Assembly (NCBI GenBank): GCA_030590505.1
Contig: JAUUYH010000004.1
Span: 1 to 35,045 of the forward strand
Direction of reading: 5' to 3'
DNA from: Kiritimatiellota bacterium
GTDB lineage: Bacteria > Verrucomicrobiota > Lentisphaeria > Victivallales > JAADHT01
Length of the DNA: 35,045 bases
Under the pieces are notes generated by a model. It made no database searches and had not been told where the DNA came from. It saw only the letters and a program-made list of their open reading frames with translations. The position numbers were made by a program, and so were the translations under genes. This document shows positions 1 to 8,141 of this stretch, in pieces; the stretch's first letter is position 1, and each line of letters begins with the position of its first letter.

Positions 1-34
1 CTTAATCTAAACTCCTCTTTCTTATTCCTTGTAT

Positions 35-60
35 GATAATAATCCGTCACTACGTTCGGG
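35..60 (+). repeat. Dispersed repeat B, copy 1
   Basis: The core ATAATCCGTCACTACGTTCG is identical, in the same orientation, at 13673-13698 and 16869-16893. All three copies are intergenic. Confidence 0.9.
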
Positions 61-68
61 GACTCTTC

Positions 69-96
69 AAGTACGTTAGGCATTCCTGCCTGACAT
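69..96 (+). repeat. Dispersed palindromic repeat C, copy 1
   Basis: A 28-bp element beginning AAGTACGTTAGGCATTCCTG. It is itself an imperfect inverted repeat with a TTCC centre. Other copies lie at 182-209 (inverted) and 20149-20176. Confidence 0.85.
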
Positions 97-181
97 AGCG
101 TAAAAAACAAGCATAAAAACATGCCCTTCCAGAGCCTGTAAGACTTTTTAAGGACTTTTCTTATTCCTCACCTCTTGCCTC

Positions 182-209
182 ATGTCAGACAGGAATGTCT
201 GACGTACTT
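182..209 (-). repeat. Dispersed palindromic repeat C, copy 2 (inverted)
   Basis: The reverse complement matches copy 1 with three differences over 28 bp. With copy 1 it forms an inverted pair enclosing 85 bp. Confidence 0.85.
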
Positions 210-299
210 CAGAAGCCTTTCAGGCATTTTATTTACTTATTCTCTTACTCTTTGCCCCCTTCTTTCTCTTCCATTCTCTTCCATTCTCTTCTCTTTCTT

Positions 300-347
300 C
301 ATTTCTTCATTTCTTCATTCGATGTTCGATGTTCGATGTTCGATGCT
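300..347. repeat. Short tandem repeats (8-bp then 7-bp units)
   Basis: Three units of TCTTCATT are followed by about four units of TTCGATG or a close variant. Translation gives the 'FDVRCSM' type of peptide in the ORF track, which is a repeat artefact and not a protein. Confidence 0.8.
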
Positions 348-362
348 GGACGTTCGGGGACG

Positions 363-431
363 CAATTATCCGTATTCTTTTCTTGATCTCTTTTTTTTAG
401 TATTACCCACTCATTTAGGTGAAGACCCTTA
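363..431 (-). repeat. Dispersed repeat A, copy 1
   Basis: The reverse complement contains TTCACCTAAATGAGTGGGTA, a run of A, then GATCAAGAA and a short tail ending GGATAAT. The same order of blocks is seen at 16808-16874 and 19949-20010. Confidence 0.85.
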
Positions 432-447
432 ATTGAGTGTAAATAAG

Positions 448-476
448 ATGTTAAGATTTTATCCGTGCAAAGTATA
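448..476 (+). repeat. Dispersed repeat F, copy 1
   Basis: It contains ATGTTAAGATT followed by ATCCGTGCAAAGTATA. It recurs inverted at 17999-18027 and in a diverged form at about 23528-23557. Confidence 0.75.
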
Positions 477-486
477 AATAAGCGGG

Positions 487-1353
487 CTAATTGGAGAAAA
501 CGATTGTTCTGTTGCCGGTTACAATAATTTGATGGTCAAGGTGTGCCTTAACCGCTTTTGACAGAACCACACTTTCAATATCACGCCCAATTCTCTTAAA
601 ATCCCCAGGCCCGCATTTATGCGAAACACGCTCTACACCCTGTTCAATAATTGGACCTTCATCAAGTTCTGCTGTTACATAATGGGCTGTTGCTCCAATA
701 ATCTTTACGCCGCGTTCATACGCTCTTTTATAGGGGTTAGCTCCCTGAAATGCGGGCAAAAAAGCATGGTGGATATTTATGATAGGATTTGCGAATTCCG
801 CAAGAAACTCAGGAGTCAGAATTTGCATATACCGTGCAAGTACAGTCAAATCGATATTGTACTTTTTCAGAAGTCCTACAACAACGGCTTCCTGCTTCTC
901 TTTTTCTCCCTTTTTAACAGGTTCGCAATAGAATGGAATATTAAATTGATCTGCAACATATTCAAGATCAGGATGATTACTTATAATTAGCGGTATTTCG
1001 CATTTAAGATCACCCTCATGGTGCTTGAGGAGAATATCATACAGGCAGTGAGATGTCGTAGAGACAAGCAGTGCAACTTTAGGAATATAATCCGAATAGT
1101 GTGCTGACCATTCCAGAGAGTGTTTTTCTGCGAAGTTCGCAAATTCTTGTTCAAAATTATCTTGCGAAGTGCGCAGATTGCTTATGTCAAGAACTATTCG
1201 CATAAAATATTTAGCAGTATTCAGATCCGTATGCTGCTGACAATCGAGAATATTAAACCCTTTTTCATAGAAAAAAGATGTGATCCCCGCGACTAGTCCC
1301 TTGCTGTCATCGCACTGTATTAAAAATATTACTTCTTTCATTTTTGCTTCCAT
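487..1353 (-). CDS. purU: Formyltetrahydrofolate deformylase
   Basis: Hydrolyses 10-formyl-tetrahydrofolate to formate and tetrahydrofolate, balancing the one-carbon pool in the cytosol. An N-terminal ACT domain (about residues 5-85, starting KEVIFLIQCDDSKGLVAGI) precedes a formyl-transferase fold. The catalytic region shows INIHHAFLPAFQGANPYKRA and GATAHYV..DEGPII, which supply the Asn, His and Asp of the family. At 288 aa the length is normal. The fifth residue is also Met; the ATG at 1341 has GGAAG five bases upstream and may be the true start. The gene lies 30 bp after trpE on the same strand and is probably cotranscribed. Two copies of the TGCGAANTTCGCA palindrome family lie in its ACT half (1129 exact, 1163 with one mismatch) and a third variant at 790. 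Confidence 0.95.
   Translation of the reverse strand: MEAKMKEVIFLIQCDDSKGLVAGITSFFYEKGFNILDCQQHTDLNTAKYFMRIVLDISNLRTSQDNFEQEFANFAEKHSLEWSAHYSDYIPKVALLVSTTSHCLYDILLKHHEGDLKCEIPLIISNHPDLEYVADQFNIPFYCEPVKKGEKEKQEAVVVGLLKKYNIDLTVLARYMQILTPEFLAEFANPIINIHHAFLPAFQGANPYKRAYERGVKIIGATAHYVTAELDEGPIIEQGVERVSHKCGPGDFKRIGRDIESVVLSKAVKAHLDHQIIVTGNRTIVFSN
1129..1141. repeat. Iterated palindrome TGCGAANTTCGCA (in purU)
   Basis: Exact copy with G at the centre, read in the gene as A-N-F-A. A one-mismatch copy follows at 1163-1175, read in another phase, and another lies at 790-802. Confidence 0.85.
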
Positions 1354-1383
1354 TGATAAAATATATATACTTGTAGTGCTATA

Positions 1384-2898
1384 CTACTGCTTCGGTAGTT
1401 CAAATTTTTCGGCAATTGAGAGCGATTTCACCATCGCCTTAGCCTTGCTCTGAGTCTCTTCATACTCTGTAGCCGGATCAGAATCCGCGACAATGCCAGC
1501 ACCAGCCTGCACATAAGCTTTACCATCTTTCAGGAGTGCTGTACGAATTGTAATACACGAATTCACATTGCCATTGAATGAATAGTAGGCAACTGTCCCG
1601 CCGTAAGGTCCACGCTTCTCCCCCTCCAGATCGCTAATAATCTGCATTGCACGTACTTTTGGTGCTCCACTAAGTGTACCAGCAGGGAATGTCGAGCGCA
1701 TAACAGCATCTGGATTATGCTTATCAGCAAGTTTCCCCGTAACATTGGAGACAATATGAATAACATGACTATATTTTTCTGTTGTCATCAGTTCATCCAC
1801 TTTAACTGAACCAGTTTTTGCAATTCGACCAACATCATTTCTGCCGAGATCCACAAGCATTATATGTTCGGCACGCTCTTTAGGATCGGCAAGAAGTTCT
1901 GCCTCTAGTGCAGCATCCTCTTCAGGAGTTGCCCCTCGCTTTCTGGTTCCAGCGATTGGACGCACGGTAATATTTCCGTCAATACACTTTGCATGTACCT
2001 CTGGAGATGCCCCTACTAGTGCAAAATCTTTGCAGTTTAGGAGGAACATATACGGAGAGGGATTGAGCATCCTCAATGCACGATGTACCGAGAGCGGAGA
2101 AACAGGTATATCAGCAGAAAACCGCTGTGAAATAACTGCTTGAATCACATCTCCATCATAGATATAGTCCTTAACCGTCTTTACCATCTCCTCAAACTCT
2201 TCTCGAGTTTTATTAGAGTCAAATGGAACATCTTCAGGCGTATGATTTAGATCGACAGGTGGGAATGTTACTGGCCTTAGAAGTCTTGATTCAAGATCCT
2301 TGATTCTGACAACTGCTTTATCATATACTGCATCCAGATCAGCATCTCCGTCAATATGGGCCTGTACAATAATTTTTATTGTATGTTTTACACGGTCAAA
2401 TACAAGTACATATTCTGTTATCATAAAGATTGCATCTGGCACATTAACAGGATCCTTTTTAGGAACAGGCACACTTTTTTCAAATTCACTGACCACATCA
2501 TAGGAAGCATATCCCACAGCTCCGCCGGTAAAGGGAGGCATGCCTGGAAGTTCAACAGGGTTGTATCTCTTTAATAGATTATGAATCTCTTCAAATATAT
2601 CTTTACCCTTAATTGGCATATTATTGCCACTGGCATCAATCATAGAACCTTTGCCGTCCTTATGAGTAAATATCGCCATAGGGTCAGCTCCGAGAAAGGA
2701 GTAGCGGCCGATATTCTCTCCACCCTCAACGCTTTCGAGGAGGAATGAATAGGGACGCGCCGTTCCATCTGTTTCGTAGGCAACCTTCCAGTAAGCAGAT
2801 ACCGGTGTCTCGGTATCGGCTAAAACTTCCTGCATTACAGGAATCAAATTCCCCTGCTGTGCGTACTTTTTAAATTCTTCTCTTGTCGGTGTAATCAT
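1384..2898 (-). CDS. trpE: Anthranilate synthase component I
   Basis: Makes anthranilate from chorismate, the first committed step of tryptophan synthesis, using ammonia supplied by TrpG. The N-terminal half has LLES followed by VEGGENIGRYSF, the region that forms the tryptophan feedback site in the family. The C-terminal chorismate-binding domain shows PIAGTRKRG, LVDLGRNDVGR, FPAGTLSGAPKVRAM, GPYGGTVAY and AGAGIVADSDP. The 504-aa length is typical. The partner glutaminase is not adjacent; a TrpG/PabA-type gene lies at 20464-21039. TrpE is favoured over PabB because of the LLES element and full length. No leader peptide rich in Trp codons was seen upstream. It is divergent from the TPR-mutL pair and followed closely by purU. 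Confidence 0.94.
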   Translation of the reverse strand: MITPTREEFKKYAQQGNLIPVMQEVLADTETPVSAYWKVAYETDGTARPYSFLLESVEGGENIGRYSFLGADPMAIFTHKDGKGSMIDASGNNMPIKGKDIFEEIHNLLKRYNPVELPGMPPFTGGAVGYASYDVVSEFEKSVPVPKKDPVNVPDAIFMITEYVLVFDRVKHTIKIIVQAHIDGDADLDAVYDKAVVRIKDLESRLLRPVTFPPVDLNHTPEDVPFDSNKTREEFEEMVKTVKDYIYDGDVIQAVISQRFSADIPVSPLSVHRALRMLNPSPYMFLLNCKDFALVGASPEVHAKCIDGNITVRPIAGTRKRGATPEEDAALEAELLADPKERAEHIMLVDLGRNDVGRIAKTGSVKVDELMTTEKYSHVIHIVSNVTGKLADKHNPDAVMRSTFPAGTLSGAPKVRAMQIISDLEGEKRGPYGGTVAYYSFNGNVNSCITIRTALLKDGKAYVQAGAGIVADSDPATEYEETQSKAKAMVKSLSIAEKFELPKQ

Positions 2899-3022
2899 AT
2901 TATATTATTCTTTAATTAAAGGAAATTAATCAATCTTTAACGCTTACGATAGAGCATTTACATATAATCTCAACATTCAGCATCAAAAAAAACAGAAAAA
3001 AGATTGTCCCTTTCGTATATTT

Positions 3023-3037
3023 GGGATATATTATCCC
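3023..3037. promoter_or_regulatory. Perfect palindrome GGGATA-TAT-TATCCC, candidate operator
   Basis: A 15-bp palindrome with 6-bp perfect arms in the divergent trpE / TPR-mutL intergenic region, about 70 bp before the TPR start and 125 bp before the trpE start. No U-tract follows on either side, so an operator is likelier than a terminator. The binding protein is unknown. Confidence 0.4.
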
Positions 3038-3106
3038 TATATGAAAAATAAATACAATTACAGAAGATCATCATTATTATGATAAAATGGGTAAAGTTGG
3101 TAAATT

Positions 3107-3931
3107 ATGGATAAATCATTAACGCCGTTAATTGCGGTTTTTGCGCTGATAATACTGCTGTCGATGATTCTGCTTAATTCAAATCTGTCGAATCAGAAGA
3201 AAAACAGAGAAAAAATAGAGGTTAAACAACATGAGTTGGACATTCGCCCAGGGGCTTCTAATTCATTAATACTGTCCAAGACGGGTACTGTAAAGAAAAA
3301 AGCACATGCAAGCCTTATAAATACGAGTAAAGCAATTGCTACGGCAAAAAAACATATAGCTGCCGCTAGGACTAAAGATGCAGAAGAACTACTTAGAACC
3401 ATACTGGTATTTGAGCCAAATAATCGCGAGACACTTTCGCTTTTAGGAGGGATTCTCTACTACTCCAACCGCTACAGGGAGGCAGAGGCAATTTTTAGAC
3501 GTCAGGTAAAACTTGATCCGAAAAACTCTCCTGTCTATAATCGTCTTGGCTCAGTTCTCGCTAAACAGAAAAAATATAAAGAGGCTATCTATAACTCCTC
3601 CATTGCGGTAGGCATAAATCCAGACTTCGGAAGCGGGCATATCAATCTTGCCGGGATATATGCAGTTGCTGGAAATAAAAAAAAGGCAGTGGTACACTTC
3701 AAAAAAGCATATAAACTTATCGGGTATGCCATTCTTCCATTCTCATTTGATGAGGCTTTTGATAATATCAGGGAGATGCCAGAATTTCAGTCAATTATTT
3801 TCAAGGCTAATCAGATCTCTCAGAACAATTTAGATATTCAGAGAATGAAGCCCCTACAAAAAAAAGATACCCCAAGGCAAATTAAGCAAATTATCAATCC
3901 CGAACAGCCAAAATCAAAGAGGAGTAATTAA
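3107..3931 (+). CDS. Membrane-anchored TPR protein
   Basis: Function unknown. One N-terminal hydrophobic helix (about residues 6-24) suggests an inner-membrane anchor. A lysine-rich linker follows, then tetratricopeptide repeats over about residues 78-200, with typical A..LL...L..EPNNRETLSLLGGILY and YREAEAIFRRQVKLDPKNSPVYNRLG patterns. TPR domains normally mediate protein-protein contacts. The C-terminal 40 residues are polar and probably disordered. mutL starts 9 bp after its stop and its likely ribosome site (GAGGAG) lies inside the end of this gene, so the two are probably cotranscribed. No functional link to mismatch repair can be shown from sequence. Confidence 0.8.
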   Translation: MDKSLTPLIAVFALIILLSMILLNSNLSNQKKNREKIEVKQHELDIRPGASNSLILSKTGTVKKKAHASLINTSKAIATAKKHIAAARTKDAEELLRTILVFEPNNRETLSLLGGILYYSNRYREAEAIFRRQVKLDPKNSPVYNRLGSVLAKQKKYKEAIYNSSIAVGINPDFGSGHINLAGIYAVAGNKKKAVVHFKKAYKLIGYAILPFSFDEAFDNIREMPEFQSIIFKANQISQNNLDIQRMKPLQKKDTPRQIKQIINPEQPKSKRSN

Positions 3932-3940
3932 TCCAGCTTT

Positions 3941-5821
3941 ATGAGTAAAATTCGCATACTTCCAGAGGATATAAGTAACCGCATTGCTGCCGGAGAGGTT
4001 ATTGAGCGCCCAGCATCTGTTGTTAAAGAACTTATTGAAAACTCAATTGATGCCAATGCCACTTCAATTACAGTACATATTGAAAAAGCGGGCAAAAAAT
4101 TGATATCAATCACCGATAACGGCGACGGAATGGATGAAGATGATACTCTTCTCTGTTTTGAACCTCATGCAACAAGTAAAATTGTATCCATTGAAGATAT
4201 AGACAACATTGCAACAATGGGATTCCGCGGAGAGGCCATCCCGAGTATTGCATCTATCTCAAGGTTTCGCCTAAGAACAAGACAGCCGGATCTTCTCGAG
4301 GGGTATGAGGTAATTGTTGAGGGCGGTAAATTTATCTCATCATCTCCCGTTGGTTGTGCGCCAGGGACTGAGATGAGTATCAGAGATCTTTTTTTTAACA
4401 CTCCTGCACGCCGCAAATTTCTGCGAACCGACAATACTGAAGAGAAGCATATTACAGATATCGTATGCCAGCTTGCTCTAGCCAATTCCCACATCTCTTT
4501 TGAACTTGTAATTGACGGTGTAAAAGCAATTGAAACTCCTGCAGACTCTTCATTGCTGCCTCGAATTCAGACCTTTTTTGGTAAGACAATGACCAATTCT
4601 CTGCTTCCGATTGAATTTGAAAAAGCAGGCATAAAAGTTTCAGGATACATTGCCCGACATGGCTATACAAAAAGATCACGCAAGGAGCAACGCTCATTTT
4701 TAAATAGCCGGCCGATAGAATCTCAGGCAATATACCGTGGCATAGCAAACGGCTACGAGTCACTGGTTATGAAAGGGTGCTATCCTCCGGTTATTCTATT
4801 TCTCTCAATGGATCCAGGACGTGTAGATGTAAACGTTCACCCAGCCAAGCGGGAGGTTCGTTTTAGAGAGATGGGCTTGGTTAGTGGTGTAATAACTGAA
4901 GCAATTCACAATATATTAAGGAGTGCATCAGTACCCACTGTCGCAGTAGCACCCGAGCTGCAATTAAATTCTATACTTAACGGTGCATCCATAAATTACA
5001 CTCCACAACATATCGAACAGAGATCATTTCAGGGATTTGATCAGAAAACCGCACTTCCTGAAATTAGACCAGAAGAGTATCACCCCATACCTGTTGATTT
5101 CACTACAGATGTGCGAAATTCGCAATCCGAACCATTTGTAGAGCAGCGAACCGAACAACGAGCCGAGCAATCCGAACCGCCTGAAAAAGAGGACGTACAG
5201 CCGGAATCCCCAGAAACCGCCCCGCAGGCAGAGGCGGAGCAAGCTCCAGCAGATCTATCATTTGAAATTCTCGCATTTCTTGACGAAACATATATCCTTG
5301 CATCATCCGACAGCGGGTTGGTTATTATTGATCAACATGCCGCCCACGAACGCATTTTGTTTGAACGCCTTATGCAGAGTGCGAATGTCGCAACAGCTTC
5401 ACAGAAACTTCTAATTCCTGTAACGATAGATCTATCAAGAAGCGAAATTAATTTCCTTAAGAAAAATAGTGAGATTTTTCTAGATTTAGGCTTTGAAGTC
5501 GAATCCTTCGGAAATAACACAGTAATTATCCACGCACTGCCAGCTGCATTGACTGCTGATGATGCTGCAGAACTTTTTACCGACCTACTTTCATGCCTTA
5601 TCGATGAAGAGAAGCTTTCTGGCAGAGTAGATAAAGCGGCAATTGCACAGGCTGCATGCAAAAAAGCAGTAAAAGCTCATGATAAACTGACACTCGAAGA
5701 AGCACAAGCACTCCTGCACCAGATGGGGCAGTGTTCGCTTCCTTACTCATGCCCGCACGGTCGGCCGACAATTATAAGTATCTCATATAAAGAACTCGAA
5801 AAGCGATTCGGAAGAAGATAG
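3941..5821 (+). CDS. mutL: DNA mismatch repair protein MutL, endonuclease type
   Basis: Couples mismatch recognition by MutS to strand removal. The N-terminal GHKL ATPase shows the E-N box (IAAGEVIERPASVVKELIEN, residues 15-34), DNGDGM, GFRGEAIPSIASISRF and TPARRKFL. A disordered acidic and glutamine-rich linker lies at about residues 380-435. The C-terminal dimerisation domain contains DQHAAHERILFE (from residue 464), matching the DQHA(X)2E(X)4E metal-binding endonuclease motif, plus AACKKAVKA and CPHGRP (from residue 604). This MutL should therefore nick DNA itself, as in bacteria lacking MutH. The 626-aa length is normal. An exact TGCGAANTTCGCA palindrome sits in the linker (5112). Confidence 0.97.
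   Translation: MSKIRILPEDISNRIAAGEVIERPASVVKELIENSIDANATSITVHIEKAGKKLISITDNGDGMDEDDTLLCFEPHATSKIVSIEDIDNIATMGFRGEAIPSIASISRFRLRTRQPDLLEGYEVIVEGGKFISSSPVGCAPGTEMSIRDLFFNTPARRKFLRTDNTEEKHITDIVCQLALANSHISFELVIDGVKAIETPADSSLLPRIQTFFGKTMTNSLLPIEFEKAGIKVSGYIARHGYTKRSRKEQRSFLNSRPIESQAIYRGIANGYESLVMKGCYPPVILFLSMDPGRVDVNVHPAKREVRFREMGLVSGVITEAIHNILRSASVPTVAVAPELQLNSILNGASINYTPQHIEQRSFQGFDQKTALPEIRPEEYHPIPVDFTTDVRNSQSEPFVEQRTEQRAEQSEPPEKEDVQPESPETAPQAEAEQAPADLSFEILAFLDETYILASSDSGLVIIDQHAAHERILFERLMQSANVATASQKLLIPVTIDLSRSEINFLKKNSEIFLDLGFEVESFGNNTVIIHALPAALTADDAAELFTDLLSCLIDEEKLSGRVDKAAIAQAACKKAVKAHDKLTLEEAQALLHQMGQCSLPYSCPHGRPTIISISYKELEKRFGRR
5112..5124. repeat. Iterated palindrome TGCGAANTTCGCA (in mutL linker)
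   Basis: Exact copy with A at the centre, read as V-R-N-S-Q, the least common of the three reading phases. Confidence 0.85.
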
Positions 5822-5922
5822 CTTTTAGCTGATGGATTAGCAAAAAAGCCTTCAATAAGGTGTATGCATAACACAAAAAGCCCCTTAGTCAATTGACGGA
5901 TTGGATTCGCACCAACTGATAT

Positions 5923-5944
5923 AAAAACGCCTCTTGGCGTATTT
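5923..5944. terminator. Weak hairpin between convergent genes
   Basis: ACGCC-TCTT-GGCGT with A-rich and T-rich flanks lies between the ends of mutL (plus) and the Fe-S membrane protein gene (minus). The five-bp stem is short, so a bidirectional terminator is only a possibility. Confidence 0.35.
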
Positions 5945-5969
5945 CACAAAGAAGAATTCGGGCTAGGAA

Positions 5970-7361
5970 TTAGACAGAGAAGATTACCAGAACAACAATT
6001 AGGTAACAGGTTGCAGTAATCATAAAATAATCGCTTAATGTAAGTTTAGGCTTCTCGGATTTTGGAGTTGGCTTACGGAATGGAGTATTCTCAAACCTAC
6101 AGTAATCGCAGCTTATACAATCCAGTTCATTTTGTCTGCTTACGCCTTTGTCACACTTGCCAGGCTTGATAAAAGGGAGTATTTTTCTTGCTAATTTTAC
6201 ATAATTAAGAATAGATAAAAAAGCACCAGTCGGGCAGAAAATTCGACACCAAAATCGTTTAAAAAATAGTGATAAAATCACAGATGGGAGCATTACAAGA
6301 ATGAAGTAGTTATTCCATAGCCCAGCAAATGCACTGCGTATTATATCGATGTTAAGTATTGGTGTATAATGAAAGAGCATAATGCCGATAATAAGTGAAA
6401 AAAGTGTAAGATATTTGAATGTAGAGAGTATTTTTATTGTCATTTGAGATGGTGATCGAGGGATAAGTTTCTTGGGGCGAATAAGAGCAATCAGTTCTTG
6501 AACAGCTCCGACTGGACAGAGGGAGCCACAGTAGAAATTACCAAAAATAAGTATCAATATAGGCATAACAACTGTAAGTAAAAATGCTGTAGTGTAGATA
6601 GCTGGAATCTGTAGTGAGATTAATGATATAATTTGGTCACTGGAAAACTGAATATTATATACAATACCAAGAATAATCACAGTTAAAATTAAGAATATAT
6701 AGCGGATGGTTGCTGTTATTTTGAATCGTACAGCAATTGCAAGAATAAGCATGACAGAAAAAATAATTACAGGAATCGAGGTTGCTGAACTGCCCTTTTG
6801 GGGTGCTTCTATAACTTTATTTTTTAGAATATGTGCGGAGAAAAGATTACCAGATTTTCTTAAGATCTGTGACATTGCATTTGATGATATGGTAGCACCA
6901 GTTACCATCTCAAGCTTATCGGAAGGTGTGAGTTTAAAAAGATTCTGACCTAGAAAAATCTCTCTCTTTTTAATTACTTCGTCAAGATATTCTGGTGTTT
7001 CATTATGTTCAAGAATTCTAAAATCCTTATGAATCCCGTCAGGTGCTGTATAAATAAGCAGTAAAATTCTATTATTATATCCGATAATATCAGCAGCAAA
7101 GTATTCTGAGCTGAAAATATATCCATCCAGTTCTCCATGTGCTGTCTTAACTTCAAAAAATTCTATATCACCCTTATTGTATTTTGCATTCTGTAGCTCT
7201 AAGACAGCATCGCTTGAAATCATCTCTTTAGCAAGCTGATGTAGTGAACTTTCTTCTTTTTTTTCACTGTTGATATGAGAATACGTTATCAGGGCTATAG
7301 CTGTAATCAGCAATAGGATCCCAAGAGTATCAATAATTTTATAAAATTTCTTGTTGGTCAT
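5970..7361 (-). CDS. FMN-binding, NapH/NosR-like polyferredoxin membrane protein
   Basis: Predicted membrane electron-transfer protein. A first TM helix (about residues 9-27) is followed by a periplasmic FMN-binding domain whose VTGATISSNAM segment resembles the flavinylation motif of RnfG/NqrC/NosR. Several TM helices come next, with two inward-facing cysteine motifs of the NapH/NosR/PceC type, CGSLCPVGA and CRIFCPTGA, and near the C-terminus a further cluster, CISCDYC. It is shorter than typical NosR and has no separate terminal ferredoxin domain. The ORF track begins at a GTG two codons earlier; the ATG used here has no clear ribosome site either. The gene upstream encodes an exported cysteine protein, a possible redox partner. 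The substrate is unknown. Confidence 0.8.
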   Translation of the reverse strand: MTNKKFYKIIDTLGILLLITAIALITYSHINSEKKEESSLHQLAKEMISSDAVLELQNAKYNKGDIEFFEVKTAHGELDGYIFSSEYFAADIIGYNNRILLLIYTAPDGIHKDFRILEHNETPEYLDEVIKKREIFLGQNLFKLTPSDKLEMVTGATISSNAMSQILRKSGNLFSAHILKNKVIEAPQKGSSATSIPVIIFSVMLILAIAVRFKITATIRYIFLILTVIILGIVYNIQFSSDQIISLISLQIPAIYTTAFLLTVVMPILILIFGNFYCGSLCPVGAVQELIALIRPKKLIPRSPSQMTIKILSTFKYLTLFSLIIGIMLFHYTPILNIDIIRSAFAGLWNNYFILVMLPSVILSLFFKRFWCRIFCPTGAFLSILNYVKLARKILPFIKPGKCDKGVSRQNELDCISCDYCRFENTPFRKPTPKSEKPKLTLSDYFMITATCYLIVVLVIFSV

Positions 7362-7449
7362 AAACACGTAGTTGTTGTGCAGATTTTAAATCTGGAAATT
7401 GTTTTGTTGTAAGTTTAAACGGAGGTTTGTTAGTGGGGTATAATCAATA

Positions 7450-7478
7450 AATAACCTGTGCGAAATGCACAGATTATT
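7450..7478 (-). terminator. Hairpin between the two redox-type genes
   Basis: AATAACCTGTGC and GCACAGATTATT form a 12-bp stem with one mismatch and a five-base loop. It lies just after the stop of the small exported protein gene. There is no strong U-tract, so it may be a weak terminator, an RNA-stability element or an attenuator. Confidence 0.4.
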
Positions 7479-7491
7479 GACTTACACTACC

Positions 7492-7920
7492 TTAGTTGGC
7501 TTTAACACCTTTTCCGAATTTTTTTACCATTGCCTTAAAAATGGAATCTTTATTTATAGATTTTCTGCAGCCTGAAATATAGAGGTCAGCATCATTCTTC
7601 AATGCTTTTGCACAACTTCCAACCGCAATATTAATCCCTTCTGGTAATTTATGTTTTTTCTGATTTCTAACATAAAAAAAGACTTTTGTTTTTTCAGGAA
7701 ACATCGCTTCGAGTTTTGCTAGCATTTTTTTATCTTTCAGCATCTTTTTGATTTCGTTTTCGCATGTACTGCATCCACCCTTTCCTTTATCGATATCAAA
7801 ATCGACCTTTTTTGAACTTTTTGCAAACAGAGGACTCACGACGATTGAAAGAGTTAAAACAACACCCAATCCAATTATTACTTTACGCATAAAGCTTCTG
7901 CGACTGATATCTTTTCTCAT
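7492..7920 (-). CDS. Small exported protein with four cysteines
   Basis: Not recognised as a named family. The N-terminus has SRRSFMRK followed by a hydrophobic stretch (about residues 12-33) ending at LFAKS, which looks like a Tat or Sec signal peptide. The mature part of about 108 aa carries a CSTCENE motif, then GSC and SGC separated by 14 residues. A CxxC...GxC...GC pattern can bind a [4Fe-4S] cluster, as in the NuoB/hydrogenase small-subunit fold, but the protein is short and the final GCPP of that fold is absent (GCRK here). A strong ribosome site, GGAG six bases before ATG, fixes the start. It is encoded 131 bp upstream of the FMN/Fe-S membrane protein on the same strand. Confidence 0.7.
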   Translation of the reverse strand: MRKDISRRSFMRKVIIGLGVVLTLSIVVSPLFAKSSKKVDFDIDKGKGGCSTCENEIKKMLKDKKMLAKLEAMFPEKTKVFFYVRNQKKHKLPEGINIAVGSCAKALKNDADLYISGCRKSINKDSIFKAMVKKFGKGVKAN

Positions 7921-8141
7921 AATGTTCTCCTTATTTAACTATATTTTTCTATTTTACTTCAAATACATTAGCATTTACAATAACTTTAGCAAGTATTGAT
8001 TTTTATTTAGCCATACTCGTCTTTTAACTATATTCGCAGAAAATCTCCAAAAAGTTACACTCCTTTGCTTGTTTTTGCTGTCATTTGTTGTAAATCTAAT
8101 ACTTTATTTATGATGACTTAGTTCATAGGAAAAAGAGGAGT

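Larger units (their letters stand above)
1..486. other. Gene-free repeat mosaic
   Basis: No gene is supported here. The listed ORFs of 85 and 63 aa are translations of low-complexity and repeat DNA. In order the stretch holds repeat B (35-60), repeat C forward (69-96), repeat C inverted (182-209), a pyrimidine-rich tract (about 236-300), short tandem repeats of 8 and 7 bp (about 300-347), repeat A inverted (363-431) and repeat F (448-476). All of these except the pyrimidine tract and the tandem repeats recur elsewhere in the window. Confidence 0.75.

Noticed and set aside
175-432. 85-aa and 63-aa ORFs at the window start
   Set aside because: They translate the tandem repeats and repeat A in two frames, and repeat A gives the same peptide at 16425-16856 on the other strand. 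No ribosome site or protein-like pattern.
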